NCBI RefSeq assembly: GCF_017948595.1
Contig: NZ_JAGFBV010000006.1
Coordinates: 117,909-181,908, forward strand
Length of the DNA stretch: 64,000 nucleotides
Reading direction: 5' to 3'
Source: Flavobacterium geliluteum
GTDB taxonomy: Bacteria > Bacteroidota > Bacteroidia > Flavobacteriales > Flavobacteriaceae
The notes beneath the pieces are model-generated. The model ran no database searches, had not been told where the DNA came from, and saw only the letters and a list, made by a program, of their open reading frames with translations. A program made the translations under genes and the position numbers. Shown in pieces: positions 38,429 to 46,921 of this stretch. Positions within the stretch are counted from its first letter, which is position 1; each line of letters starts with the position of its first letter.

Positions 38429-39439
38429 TTATCTCGGAATTTCGACTGTTTCAATAATTTGTTTAATGATTTCAGGGCTTGCGATTCCTTCCATTTCTCG
38501 CTCTGGCGCCACAATAACTCTGTGTTGCAAAACGGGAACAGTTGCTTCTTTAATATCTTCCGGCGTTACAAAATCACGACCACGAATGGCGGCAAAACCT
38601 TTGGCAGCATTTAGAATAGCGATAGAGGCACGAGGTGAAGCTCCTAAGTACAAAAAGGCATTTTCGCGCGTGTTTACCACAATTCGTGCAATGTATTCCA
38701 GTAAATTCTGCTCGACTCTGATTTGCTTTATCAAGGCCTGATACGTTTTGATGTTTTCTGCAGAAAGAATAGTTTTTATAGCTTCTAATTTGCCCTGATT
38801 CTCCAACAAATGTTCTCTCTGAATGATGAGAATTTCTTCGTCTAATTTTGGATAATCAATAGTAATTTTGAATAAAAAACGGTCTAATTGTCCTTCCGGT
38901 AAACGATAGGTTCCTTCCTGCTCGATTGGGTTTTGGGTTGCAATGACCAAAAATGGCGTTTCAAGCTGATTCCTTGTTCCGTCAATCGTGATCTGGCGTT
39001 CTTCCATCACCTCAAAAAGTGCGGCTTGTGTTTTGGCAGGCGCACGATTGATTTCGTCAATTAAAATTAAATTAGAGAAAATAGGACCTTTTTTAAACTC
39101 AAATTCAGAAGTTTTTAAGTTAAAAATAGATGTTCCTAAAATATCAGAAGGCATCAAATCTGGCGTAAATTGAATTCGGCTAAAGCCAATATTCAATGTT
39201 TTTGCCAATAATTTTGCCGTAATTGTTTTGGCTACTCCTGGTACACCTTCTAACAAAACGTGTCCGTTTGATAAAATCGCTACAAGAAGCTGATCGATCA
39301 TTTTTTCCTGACCCACAATCACCGTTCCCAGTTCTTTTTTAATGTCGTTGATGTGGTCTAAAAGTGGCGCTAAATTAAGTCTGGTTTCAAAATTCACATT
39401 TTCGTTGGTGAGTTCTGTTGTTGTATTGATTTCGTCCAT
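38429..39439 (-). CDS. MoxR-family AAA+ ATPase
   Basis: The 336-residue cytoplasmic ATPase has Walker A GVPGVAKTITAK near residue 63, Walker B LILIDEINRAPAKTQAALFE, sensor 1 VIATQNPIEQEGTYRLPE and Arg finger RLPEGQLDRF. MoxR proteins act as chaperones that remodel or insert cofactors into VWA/DUF58 partners. Here the partner is probably the DUF58 protein encoded next to it. Middle gene of the six-gene operon. Confidence 0.96.
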   Translation of the reverse strand: MDEINTTTELTNENVNFETRLNLAPLLDHINDIKKELGTVIVGQEKMIDQLLVAILSNGHVLLEGVPGVAKTITAKLLAKTLNIGFSRIQFTPDLMPSDILGTSIFNLKTSEFEFKKGPIFSNLILIDEINRAPAKTQAALFEVMEERQITIDGTRNQLETPFLVIATQNPIEQEGTYRLPEGQLDRFLFKITIDYPKLDEEILIIQREHLLENQGKLEAIKTILSAENIKTYQALIKQIRVEQNLLEYIARIVVNTRENAFLYLGASPRASIAILNAAKGFAAIRGRDFVTPEDIKEATVPVLQHRVIVAPEREMEGIASPEIIKQIIETVEIPR

Positions 39440-39467
39440 GATTAGGTATGTTTCTTTTGAATAATTT

Positions 39468-40676
39468 TTAATTTAATATTTTCTCGATGGCATTATTAAT
39501 TGTGATTAAATCTTCTTCGAGACTTCCGTGATAACTTTTTCGATGTTCATTGATTAGAAAGACTAGATTTCGAATATCTTCTTCCTCTTTGCCTGATTTA
39601 TGATGTAATTTTTTGATGAAATCCTCATCCAGCTTGGTCGTTTCTATTAGATATTCATTTCTGATTCTTTCTAGGAAATAAATAATTTTTTTGTCGATAA
39701 TATTGCCGTGATCGCCTTCCTGATAATACAAGTTTCCGATGGTTTTGGTAAAATCGACCGTTAAGTTAGGGAGCGGTTTTAATATCGGGACCACACGCTG
39801 TTTGCGTTTGGCATTAAAAAGCATAAAAATCAGCATTCCGATTAAAAATAGGTACCAAGCCCATTTTAAGGCCGGCTGACTTAAAATATAACGCATAGGT
39901 GATTCCGAAATTGTTTCGCTATTTTGTCCTTTCGTGTACCAAAAAACATCACCTTCAGGCAGATACGAAAGCACATTTTGGGCATATTGATGATGATTTC
40001 CTTTAAGCAAATGAAAATTGGTAAATGCAGCTGGTTGCGTGTGCAAATAAAAATACCCGTTTTTATACGGTATCTGGATAAAATTGATTCTCTTTTCTTT
40101 TACTTTATTGCCCTGATACCCCAGAACAGTGGTGTTTAGCGTATCAATTTTAGAAAAATAATAGTCACCCATTCCTTCTGTCATGTGGTATTTTTGCGAG
40201 CTCACGGTTTTATTGGCCATCCAGAAAGAGGTACTATCCGAAATCTGAAAATCGGCTCGATAATCTAGTTTTAGACTGTCTAACAAAGACTGCGGAAATG
40301 TTTTCATGCTCAAAAAAGCATTATTTCCGTGAGAAACAAAGTAAAAAATCTCTTGAATCGATTGGTCGTCAATACCTCCAAATTCTGAAATAGTTAAAAA
40401 AGTACCTTTTATTTTGTAGTCGTTAACCAACGTATCAGCATCGTATTTTGCATCTAAAAATTCGTAAGGTGTGATTGCCGAAACTCGTTCTATCTTCTGA
40501 TTTTTTAGAAGCCCGTCAATTTCTTTATTAAAAACATATAACCCAAACGGAATTTTATCGTTTACAGAGTAAGTCGGACGCCAATCAATAGGTTTTGGAC
40601 GGTTGCGATCTGCCACCAAAATAAGGGCAAAAACAAGGACCAAAATAGCAATGTATATTTTTAGTGTTTTATTCAT
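39468..40676 (-). CDS. DUF4350 membrane protein of the MoxR operon
   Basis: A 402-residue protein with one N-terminal membrane helix (about 6-22), an exported domain starting IPFGLYVFNKEIDGLL (DUF4350, a glutamine-amidotransferase-like fold), and a second helix near residue 275 (WAWYLFLIGMLIFMLFNAK). A basic cytoplasmic tail of about 105 residues follows. Its start overlaps the stop of the DUF4129 gene by 8 bases, so the two are translationally coupled. Confidence 0.88.
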   Translation of the reverse strand: MNKTLKIYIAILVLVFALILVADRNRPKPIDWRPTYSVNDKIPFGLYVFNKEIDGLLKNQKIERVSAITPYEFLDAKYDADTLVNDYKIKGTFLTISEFGGIDDQSIQEIFYFVSHGNNAFLSMKTFPQSLLDSLKLDYRADFQISDSTSFWMANKTVSSQKYHMTEGMGDYYFSKIDTLNTTVLGYQGNKVKEKRINFIQIPYKNGYFYLHTQPAAFTNFHLLKGNHHQYAQNVLSYLPEGDVFWYTKGQNSETISESPMRYILSQPALKWAWYLFLIGMLIFMLFNAKRKQRVVPILKPLPNLTVDFTKTIGNLYYQEGDHGNIIDKKIIYFLERIRNEYLIETTKLDEDFIKKLHHKSGKEEEDIRNLVFLINEHRKSYHGSLEEDLITINNAIEKILN

Positions 40677-41442
40677 TGCTAAACTTTTTTATAGAATTTT
40701 TAAAGCTAATTTGTGCTTTTTGGAACATGTTGTCATCAATTTCAAATTCGCCGTACCAAATATAGTTGTACAAGTATGACAAATAGGTAAACTCTTGTTT
40801 GTGAGTAGGACTCTGAATTTCGTACAAATAATCGGTATTGGTTTTTTCGATGTCCCATTCGATATAATGATTTTGCGCCATTACCTTCAATAACCAAAGA
40901 TAATAGTAGCGGATACAAAGTCTTTTGTCTCCTTTTTCGAGGCTTTCTTCGATTAATTTTTTAAAATCCAGCAAATGAATATTCTTCTCTATATCCGAAT
41001 AATAAATAGTTTTTCGATTAGAATCTTTTCCGAAAATCCATTGTCCTTCTTTGTTAATTAAGGCTTTTACAATCAGATAAATGACAGAAACTACAATTAA
41101 AACCGCTATGACTTTCAATAAAATCGAAACAAAATTCATAGAAGTCTCGTTACTGCTAAATCGAAATAAATCTTTAAAAACATTGGCTAACCATTCTTTA
41201 AATCTGTCCCAGGTATTTTTTTCAGGCGTTTTATATTCGTAAACAAATTCGGAATCTTTGTATTTTTTTTTGAAATTTTTCTCAAATGTTTTGGCTTCAA
41301 GGCTGTCAACATCTATGTAAATATCCTCTTCAGTAAATTTTACAGAGGCCATCTTTGGAGGTTCGGCTTTAGCCAAAGAATCCTGTGCATTCGAGATTGT
41401 GCAGAAAAATAAAAAAGAAAAAACGAGTAAAACTTTATTCAT
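40669..41442 (-). CDS. DUF4129 membrane protein of the MoxR operon
   Basis: The 257-residue protein has a signal peptide (to about 19), a periplasmic part, one strong membrane helix near 108-127 (LLKVIAVLIVVSVIYLIVKAL) and a C-terminal cytoplasmic DUF4129 domain (RLCIRYYYLWLLKVMAQNHYIEWDIEKTN...TYLSYLYNYIWYGEF). DUF4129 is often coupled to transglutaminase-like, DUF58 and MoxR genes. It overlaps its neighbours by 8 bases on both sides. Confidence 0.88.
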   Translation of the reverse strand: MNKVLLVFSFLFFCTISNAQDSLAKAEPPKMASVKFTEEDIYIDVDSLEAKTFEKNFKKKYKDSEFVYEYKTPEKNTWDRFKEWLANVFKDLFRFSSNETSMNFVSILLKVIAVLIVVSVIYLIVKALINKEGQWIFGKDSNRKTIYYSDIEKNIHLLDFKKLIEESLEKGDKRLCIRYYYLWLLKVMAQNHYIEWDIEKTNTDYLYEIQSPTHKQEFTYLSYLYNYIWYGEFEIDDNMFQKAQISFKNSIKKFSNE

Positions 41443-42376
41443 TATCGGTTCCGATTAGGTCAATTTGGCTGTTAGAAGTCAGGTTTTCGTTTTCTTCTCT
41501 TAAACTATAATAGATAATTCCTTGGTTGATAATGACTAAGTTGTTGAAAAAATAGCTTAATAACACCGCAAAAATAAAGATTATAGAGATAAAAATGCCT
41601 AATGAGGAATTATTGTCTGTGTTCCAACCGGCAGATCTATTAGACGTTAGAAACGCAACAATGCCAATTAAATAAGGTATCATAGTCAAAAAGCTTTGTA
41701 TTATTTGTATGAGCATCAACACGACAAAAGTAGTGCCGACGATTGCCCAAAATTGCTGTTTGAGTAAAGAAAAACCAATTTTTATAGCTTGAAAGAAACT
41801 TGTTTTTTGTGTCAGGTATGTGTAAAAACTCAAATTGATCCAGGCAATAGTAGCTGGAGCGGCAATGAGAAGCAAAGGAAAGCCAATAAGTATAAAGCAC
41901 AAAACGATCAGCAAGGCAAAAACCAATATGATAATTGGCATGATGATGAACAATAATCCCAAAAAGAATTTTAATAATCTTCCTGTGTTTTGTTTCAATC
42001 GCACTACGATTTCTGAAGTTGTAATTTCGGCACCTTCATTTTCGCCAACAAGTTGTAAATAAATAATTGGATAGGCCACATTTAGCAACGATAGAACAAT
42101 TATTAAAATTCCGAAAAGGATAAATGAAGCAACAAAAAGAGCAAAGTTTTCATTAAAATATTGCAAAAAATAGCTTCCTTGTTCGGCTCCGGTATTGGCA
42201 AACAAAACTTCAAAATAGATTTTAAAAATAAAATACATCAGGACACATAAAATCAGTAGAAAACCACCGTTGATGATGGCGTAGTTCTTGAAAAAATGTT
42301 TTCCAAAAGTTTTAAAAAATGCAATAGTATCTGAAATGTAACTGCTAAAATCTCGTTTTTTAAAAAGTTCAAACAT
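41435..42376 (-). CDS. Polytopic membrane protein of the MoxR operon
   Basis: The 313-residue protein has about six hydrophobic segments (NGGFLLILCVLMYFIFKIYF, FALFVASFILFGILIIVLSL, a long pair around 150-190, and further helices near 220 and 270). The N-terminus FKKRDFSSYISDTIAFFK and the layout resemble the membrane domain proteins that sit next to SpoIIM-type genes. No enzymatic motif seen. Its ATG overlaps the SpoIIM stop by one base (TAATG). Confidence 0.85.
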   Translation of the reverse strand: MFELFKKRDFSSYISDTIAFFKTFGKHFFKNYAIINGGFLLILCVLMYFIFKIYFEVLFANTGAEQGSYFLQYFNENFALFVASFILFGILIIVLSLLNVAYPIIYLQLVGENEGAEITTSEIVVRLKQNTGRLLKFFLGLLFIIMPIIILVFALLIVLCFILIGFPLLLIAAPATIAWINLSFYTYLTQKTSFFQAIKIGFSLLKQQFWAIVGTTFVVLMLIQIIQSFLTMIPYLIGIVAFLTSNRSAGWNTDNNSSLGIFISIIFIFAVLLSYFFNNLVIINQGIIYYSLREENENLTSNSQIDLIGTDNE

Positions 42377-43341
42377 TATATAGAAGTTGTTTTTTTATGG
42401 ACAATAAAAGGATAAATCAGGTAATAAAAAGAGATTATACTCAAGGTGAATAAAATAATGAAACTACTGAGCCAATTGGGCATCTGAATAGAATATCGTG
42501 TGATGAAACCTTCTAGAAATCCGGCACTTATCGTAAAAGGAAATGTACTCAGGAATATTTTGAAACTATTTTTGAAACCTATTTTGAATGAATTAATTCT
42601 CGAAAAAGTCTTTGGAAAAAGAATAGAAGCACCTAAAATAAAGCCAGCTGCTGTTTCGATAACAATAGCAAAAATTTCCATAGAACCGTGAATCCAAATC
42701 CCGCGAACACTTTTCCAAAACACATTTTGCTCATAAAAAAAGTACTGAAAAGACCCTAACATGATACAATTTTGCAAGAAAATGTAAAAAGTACCAATTC
42801 CAAAAAAGATACCATAAATGTAGCATCTTGCGCCCACGTATAGGTTATTCATGGTGATTCCGATAAAACTTCCCCAGTTGCTTCCTGATCCGTAAACCGC
42901 CATTGGATTTCCTTTTTTGATGTTTTCTAAGGTCATATTGACATAATAATCTCCCAGAATCAACCTAACGAAATTTTGATCGTAGATGGCAGAAACCACT
43001 CCAATCCCGACTGTTAGAAAAAACAACACAAAAGCATACAATAAATATCTTCTGTAGTCATAAAGCAGCAGTGGTACCTCGGTTTTGAAGAACTCTATCA
43101 ATCTGTTTTTCTCTGTTCGTTTGGTTTTGTAAATCTTCTGATAAATCTGTGATGCAAGGTAATTTAAGTAAATTACAGTCTTACTTTTTGGGTAATATGT
43201 TTGTGCATACGACAAATCATTCATCATTTGAATGTACAAATTAGCTAACTCATCAGGATTTTTTTTAGCTTTACCAAAAATAGCGAGTTCAAACTCCAGC
43301 CATTTTTCTTTATTTTGTTTTATGAAGGCGACTTCTCTCAT
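42376..43341 (-). CDS. Stage II sporulation protein M-like membrane protein
   Basis: The 321-residue protein has a cytoplasmic helical N-terminus (KNPDELANLYIQMMNDLSYAQTYYP) and then five or six transmembrane segments of the SpoIIM family, with the hallmark LNNLYVGARCYIYGIFFGIGT and WIHGSMEIFAIVIETAAGFILG, here in a non-spore former. The cytoplasmic domain and the membrane part are those of the DUF95 family. First gene of the operon; 20 bases separate it from the divergent RDD gene. Confidence 0.92.
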   Translation of the reverse strand: MREVAFIKQNKEKWLEFELAIFGKAKKNPDELANLYIQMMNDLSYAQTYYPKSKTVIYLNYLASQIYQKIYKTKRTEKNRLIEFFKTEVPLLLYDYRRYLLYAFVLFFLTVGIGVVSAIYDQNFVRLILGDYYVNMTLENIKKGNPMAVYGSGSNWGSFIGITMNNLYVGARCYIYGIFFGIGTFYIFLQNCIMLGSFQYFFYEQNVFWKSVRGIWIHGSMEIFAIVIETAAGFILGASILFPKTFSRINSFKIGFKNSFKIFLSTFPFTISAGFLEGFITRYSIQMPNWLSSFIILFTLSIISFYYLIYPFIVHKKTTSI

Positions 43342-43361
43342 TGCATGCTAAAATATAAAAT

Positions 43362-44105
43362 ATGTCAGAATTATCTATAAATACAACACAAAATGTTAAA
43401 ATAAATTTCATCTCTGCTTCTGTAGGCGAGCGAATGCTGGCCTATTTCGTGGATTTGCTTATAAAAATAGCTTACGGAATTGTGGTTTGGATGGTCTTTT
43501 TTTATCTATTAAACATAGATAGATTGTTTAAAAATCTTGATAATTGGTCCGTAATGGCGATAATTTTCTTCATGTATTTTCCAATTATGGTTTATTCGAT
43601 CACTTTAGAGAGTATTTTTGAGGGTCAAACCATCGGAAAAAAGATCAGCAAAATAAAAGTTGTAAAGATTGATGGTTATCAGGCTGGATTTGGCGATTAT
43701 TTGATGCGATGGTTCTTCAGATTAATTGACATTACGATTTTAAACGGAATCATTGCACTTATAACGGTTATTTCGAGCAAACAAGGCCAGAGATTAGGTG
43801 ACATGGTAGCGGGTACGGCCGTGATTACTTTAAAAAATAAAATCAATATCAGCCATACAATTCTCGAGGAAATAGGAGAGGCTTATGTGCCAACATATCC
43901 TTTGGTGATCAAATTATCAGATAATGATATGCGTATCATCAAGGAAACGTTTCAAAAAGCTGATGTTAAAAACGATCACGAAACCATTCGCAAATTAGTT
44001 TCTAAAATAGAGAGTGTTACCGGAATCAAAAATCAATCAGGTAATGACAAAGATTTTCTTCGAATTGTATTGAAAGATTACAACTTTTATACACAGAATA
44101 TGTAG
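43362..44105 (+). CDS. RDD-family membrane protein
   Basis: The 247-residue protein has an RDD domain with three transmembrane helices: ASVGERMLAYFVDLLIKIAYG, IFFMYFPIMVYSITLESIFEGQTIGKKISKIKVV and RWFFRLIDITI. The conserved Arg and Asp residues of the family are present, and GQRLGDMVAGTAVI follows. A charged cytoplasmic tail of about 80 residues remains. RDD genes next to SpoIIM and MoxR/DUF58 genes are typical of Bacteroidota. It is divergent from that operon and shares a 20-base control region. Confidence 0.92.
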   Translation: MSELSINTTQNVKINFISASVGERMLAYFVDLLIKIAYGIVVWMVFFYLLNIDRLFKNLDNWSVMAIIFFMYFPIMVYSITLESIFEGQTIGKKISKIKVVKIDGYQAGFGDYLMRWFFRLIDITILNGIIALITVISSKQGQRLGDMVAGTAVITLKNKINISHTILEEIGEAYVPTYPLVIKLSDNDMRIIKETFQKADVKNDHETIRKLVSKIESVTGIKNQSGNDKDFLRIVLKDYNFYTQNM

Positions 44106-44131
44106 TTGAAAATTTTGATTTTAAATTCAAT

Positions 44132-44171
44132 CTCAACAACTCAGATACTTAGAATCTTAGCACCTAAAAAA
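44132..44171 (+). repeat. Five tandem degenerate octamers before the TRIC-type gene
   Basis: The units are CTCAACAA, CTCAGATA, CTTAGAAT, CTTAGCAC, CTAAAAAA, without gaps, then A and the ATG at 44173. Same phase and orientation as at 35283 and 61240. Confidence 0.85.
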
Positions 44172-44172
44172 A

Positions 44173-44775
44173 ATGTTCCAATTATTAGATATTATCGGTA
44201 CGATGGCCTTTGCAATGTCGGGCGCATTAACTGCGATGCATAAAAAGCTCGATCCTTTTGGGGTTTTTATTATCGCTTTTGTCACTGCTGTTGGTGGAGG
44301 AACGCTTCGAGATGTTTTAATTGGCAGAACTCCAGTAGGCTGGATGCTTGATTTGAAGTACGTTTATGTGATTATTTTAGGATTTATTCTGGCAATTTTG
44401 TTCCGAAAAAAGTTTGATAAATTACGAACCTCCTTGTTTTTATTTGACACTATCGGCTTGGGCGTTTTTACTTTAATCGGACTAGAAAAGGGAATTTCGA
44501 TAGGATTACATCCTATAATTTGTATTGCTTTAGGTACAATGACCGCTTGTTTTGGAGGCGTAATTCGGGATATTTTGTGCAATGAGATTCCCACTATTTT
44601 TAGAAGAGAAATCTATGCTACCATTTGTATTTTTGGAGGTGCCGTTTTTTTTGCTTTGAAGAAATTAAATCTGGACGATGATATTTTATATTTATTAACT
44701 TCTGTAGTGATCATCACAGTTCGGTTAATGGCGGTAAAATTCAAATGGTATTTGCCGGCATTTGAGCATAAATAA
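44173..44775 (+). CDS. Trimeric intracellular cation channel (TRIC) family protein
   Basis: The 200-residue inner-membrane protein has seven hydrophobic segments in two pseudo-repeats. The TRIC/UPF0126 hallmarks are AMSGALTAMHKKLDPFGVFIIAFVTAVGGGTLRD and the matching second half ALGTMTACFGGVIRDILCNE. Bacterial TRIC proteins form homotrimeric cation (K+) channels. The 40 bases before the ATG are five octamer repeats. It follows RDD on the same strand after 67 bases. Confidence 0.93.
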   Translation: MFQLLDIIGTMAFAMSGALTAMHKKLDPFGVFIIAFVTAVGGGTLRDVLIGRTPVGWMLDLKYVYVIILGFILAILFRKKFDKLRTSLFLFDTIGLGVFTLIGLEKGISIGLHPIICIALGTMTACFGGVIRDILCNEIPTIFRREIYATICIFGGAVFFALKKLNLDDDILYLLTSVVIITVRLMAVKFKWYLPAFEHK

Positions 44776-44788
44776 AATTTAAAAATAA

Positions 44789-44872
44789 GTTGGTCGCAGA
44801 TTTTAAAAATTCAAATGATTTGTCTGTTGGATTAAAAATTATTGAAATCGTATAAATCAGTGGCAAAAAAAT
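44789..44872. repeat. Degenerate intergenic inverted repeat before the FemAB-like gene
   Basis: The block starts GTCGCAGATTTT and ends AAATCAGTGGCAAAAAAA; the two ends are imperfect complements (GYCRCWGATTT). Memory suggests that text of the form GTCGCAGATT...AATCNGTGGC recurs between Flavobacterium genes. The copy here is strongly degenerate and runs to the start codon. Confidence 0.45.
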
Positions 44873-44873
44873 A

Positions 44874-45821
44874 ATGAAATACGAGGTAAAAAAATACGTT
44901 GAACAAGATTATAATATCTGGAATGATTTTATAGATCAGGCCAAAAATGCTACGTTTTTGTTCCATCGCGATTTTATGGAATATCATCAAGATCGGTTTG
45001 AAGATTTTTCGTTATTAGTTTATGAAAATCAGAAATTAGTGGCTGTTTTGCCCGCAAATATAAAGGATAAAGAATTGTATTCTCATCAAGGTTTGACGTA
45101 TGGCGGACTGGTGTATTCTAAAAAAATAAAAACAGAAAAAGTAGAATTGATTTTAGACGCAATTTTAGTTTTTTTGAAAGAAAATAACGTCCAAGCATTT
45201 TATTATAAGCCAATTCCTGGTTTTTATTTTTCGCACGGAAATAATGAAATCGACTTTTTTTTATTCAAAAGAGGAGCTGTTTTAGATCATAAAGAAATGA
45301 ATTTGGTAATTAACTTGAAAGAAGAATTACGTATTTCTAAAAGTAAATTAAAACATTTTCGAAGGATTGAAAATCTTCAGCTTGAAATTGTTGAAGAAGC
45401 AGATTTTGAGCCATTTTGGGAGCAGGTTTTACAGCCTAGATTACTTGCAAAGTATGATGCAAAACCTGTTCATACAAAAGAAGAAATATACTTTCTTAAG
45501 CAAAATTTTTGCAAAAATATCAAACAATTTTCTGTGTATCAAGAACATGAAATTATCGCAGGAATAACCATTTTTGAAGGAGAAAGAGTTGTGAAATCTC
45601 AGTATGGTGCCACTTCAAAAAAAGGAGAAAAAGTTAGAGCTCTCGATTTTTTGTTTATTAGTTTAATCGAAAAATACCAACGAGAAGGAAAATCTTTTTT
45701 TGATATGGGAATCGTAAATGAAGAAGATGAAAAAGGCTATAATCCGGGTCTTTTGACGCAAAAAGAAGAATTAGGGTGCTCTGTTTATAATCAGGATTTT
45801 TATAAAATCAATCTAAAATGA
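44874..45821 (+). CDS. FemAB-like / GNAT-fold acyltransferase
   Basis: A 315-residue protein of the FemAB/GNAT (peptidoglycan-bridge-like) group: NATFLFHRDFMEYHQDRFEDFSLL at the start, LTYGGLVY, FEGERVVKSQYGATS and FFDMGIVNE(EDE)KGYNPGLL near the C-terminus. It overlaps the aminotransferase gene by 4 bases. In flavobacterial polysaccharide loci such GNAT genes sit between fdtA- and fdtB-like genes, so it may N-acetylate the 3-aminosugar, but this is inference; transfer to another acceptor is equally possible. Confidence 0.82.
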   Translation: MKYEVKKYVEQDYNIWNDFIDQAKNATFLFHRDFMEYHQDRFEDFSLLVYENQKLVAVLPANIKDKELYSHQGLTYGGLVYSKKIKTEKVELILDAILVFLKENNVQAFYYKPIPGFYFSHGNNEIDFFLFKRGAVLDHKEMNLVINLKEELRISKSKLKHFRRIENLQLEIVEEADFEPFWEQVLQPRLLAKYDAKPVHTKEEIYFLKQNFCKNIKQFSVYQEHEIIAGITIFEGERVVKSQYGATSKKGEKVRALDFLFISLIEKYQREGKSFFDMGIVNEEDEKGYNPGLLTQKEELGCSVYNQDFYKINLK

Positions 45822-46918
45822 TACCATTTCTAGACCTAAAAAAAATAAACGAACCTTACGAAGCAGACTTTCAATTGAAATTGAAATCGGTTTTGAATGG
45901 GGGTTGGTACATTCTAGGAAAAGAAGTGCAACTATTTGAAGAATCATTCGCCAGATATTGTAATGCAAATTATTGTATAGGTGTCGGGAATGGTTTTGAT
46001 GCTTTGGTTTTGATTTTTAAAGGTTACATTCAGTTGGGGAAACTAGAGAAAGGCGATGAGGTTATCGTTCCTGCAAATACTTATATTGCTAGTATTTTGG
46101 CCATTTTACAAGCCGATTTAATTCCTGTTTTGGTAGAGCCAAAATTAGAAACGTACAACTTGGATCCAGAATTGATTGTAGAAAAAATTACCTCAAAAAC
46201 AAAAGCAATTTTGGTGGTTCATTTATACGGACAACTGGCAGAAATGGTAATGATAAATGAAATTGCGGAGAAAAATAATTTGATTATTGTTGAAGATTCT
46301 GCTCAATCACATGGAGCGATCAGCAATCTAAAATCTAAAATAAACACTCAGCAATCAAGCGCAGCGTATAGTTTTTATCCCGGAAAAAATTTGGGAGCTT
46401 TAGGTGACGGTGGAGCGATTGTTACAGATGATTCAGAATTGGCAAAAATTCTTTATTCTCTTCGAAATTATGGATCAAAAGCAAAATATTATAACGACTA
46501 TATTGGTGTCAATTCGAGACTAGATGAGTTACAGGCAGCTTTTTTAAATCTAAAGTTGCCTAACTTAGACAGTGATAATAATAAACGCAGAGCGATCGCA
46601 AAGCGTTATATAACTGAAATCAAAAACGACAAAATGAGCCTTCCCTTTTGGGATTTTTCGAATAATCATGTCTTTCATTTGTTCGTTATACGAACTCCAA
46701 AAAGAGCGGTATTGCAAGAATATTTAGTTCAAAATAATATTCAAACCATGATTCATTACCCAATTCCACCACATAAACAAAAGGCTTTCTCAGCTTGGAA
46801 TGACTTATCATTTCCGATCACTGAAAAGATTCATAACGAGGTATTGAGTTTGCCGATTAGTCCCATTTTGACTGAAAGTGAAGTGGGTTTTATTATTGAA
46901 ATTTTAAATCAGTATTAG
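45818..46918 (+). CDS. fdtB: DegT/DnrJ/EryC1 sugar aminotransferase, FdtB-like
   Basis: A 366-residue PLP enzyme that transaminates a nucleotide-linked keto sugar. Motifs: FARYCNANYCIGVGNGFDALVLI, VIVPANTYIASILAIL, VEDSAQSHG and the PLP-Lys block SFYPGKNLGALGDGGAIV. The length and GNGFDAL pattern fit dTDP-3-amino-3,6-dideoxyhexose transaminases such as FdtB/QdtB. An unusual segment SNLKSKINTQQSSA replaces the typical KGKRTGNLGDAAG loop before SFYPGK; it is encoded by AATCTAAAATCTAAAAT-type DNA seen elsewhere as an intergenic microrepeat. Confidence 0.9.
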   Translation: MIPFLDLKKINEPYEADFQLKLKSVLNGGWYILGKEVQLFEESFARYCNANYCIGVGNGFDALVLIFKGYIQLGKLEKGDEVIVPANTYIASILAILQADLIPVLVEPKLETYNLDPELIVEKITSKTKAILVVHLYGQLAEMVMINEIAEKNNLIIVEDSAQSHGAISNLKSKINTQQSSAAYSFYPGKNLGALGDGGAIVTDDSELAKILYSLRNYGSKAKYYNDYIGVNSRLDELQAAFLNLKLPNLDSDNNKRRAIAKRYITEIKNDKMSLPFWDFSNNHVFHLFVIRTPKRAVLQEYLVQNNIQTMIHYPIPPHKQKAFSAWNDLSFPITEKIHNEVLSLPISPILTESEVGFIIEILNQY

Positions 46919-46921
46919 TAC

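Noticed and set aside
37016..44105. MoxR locus as a defence system.
   Set aside because: MoxR-VWA pairs occur in defence contexts, but here there is no nuclease or other effector, and the SpoIIM/RDD/DUF4129 set is a housekeeping-type locus of Bacteroidota.
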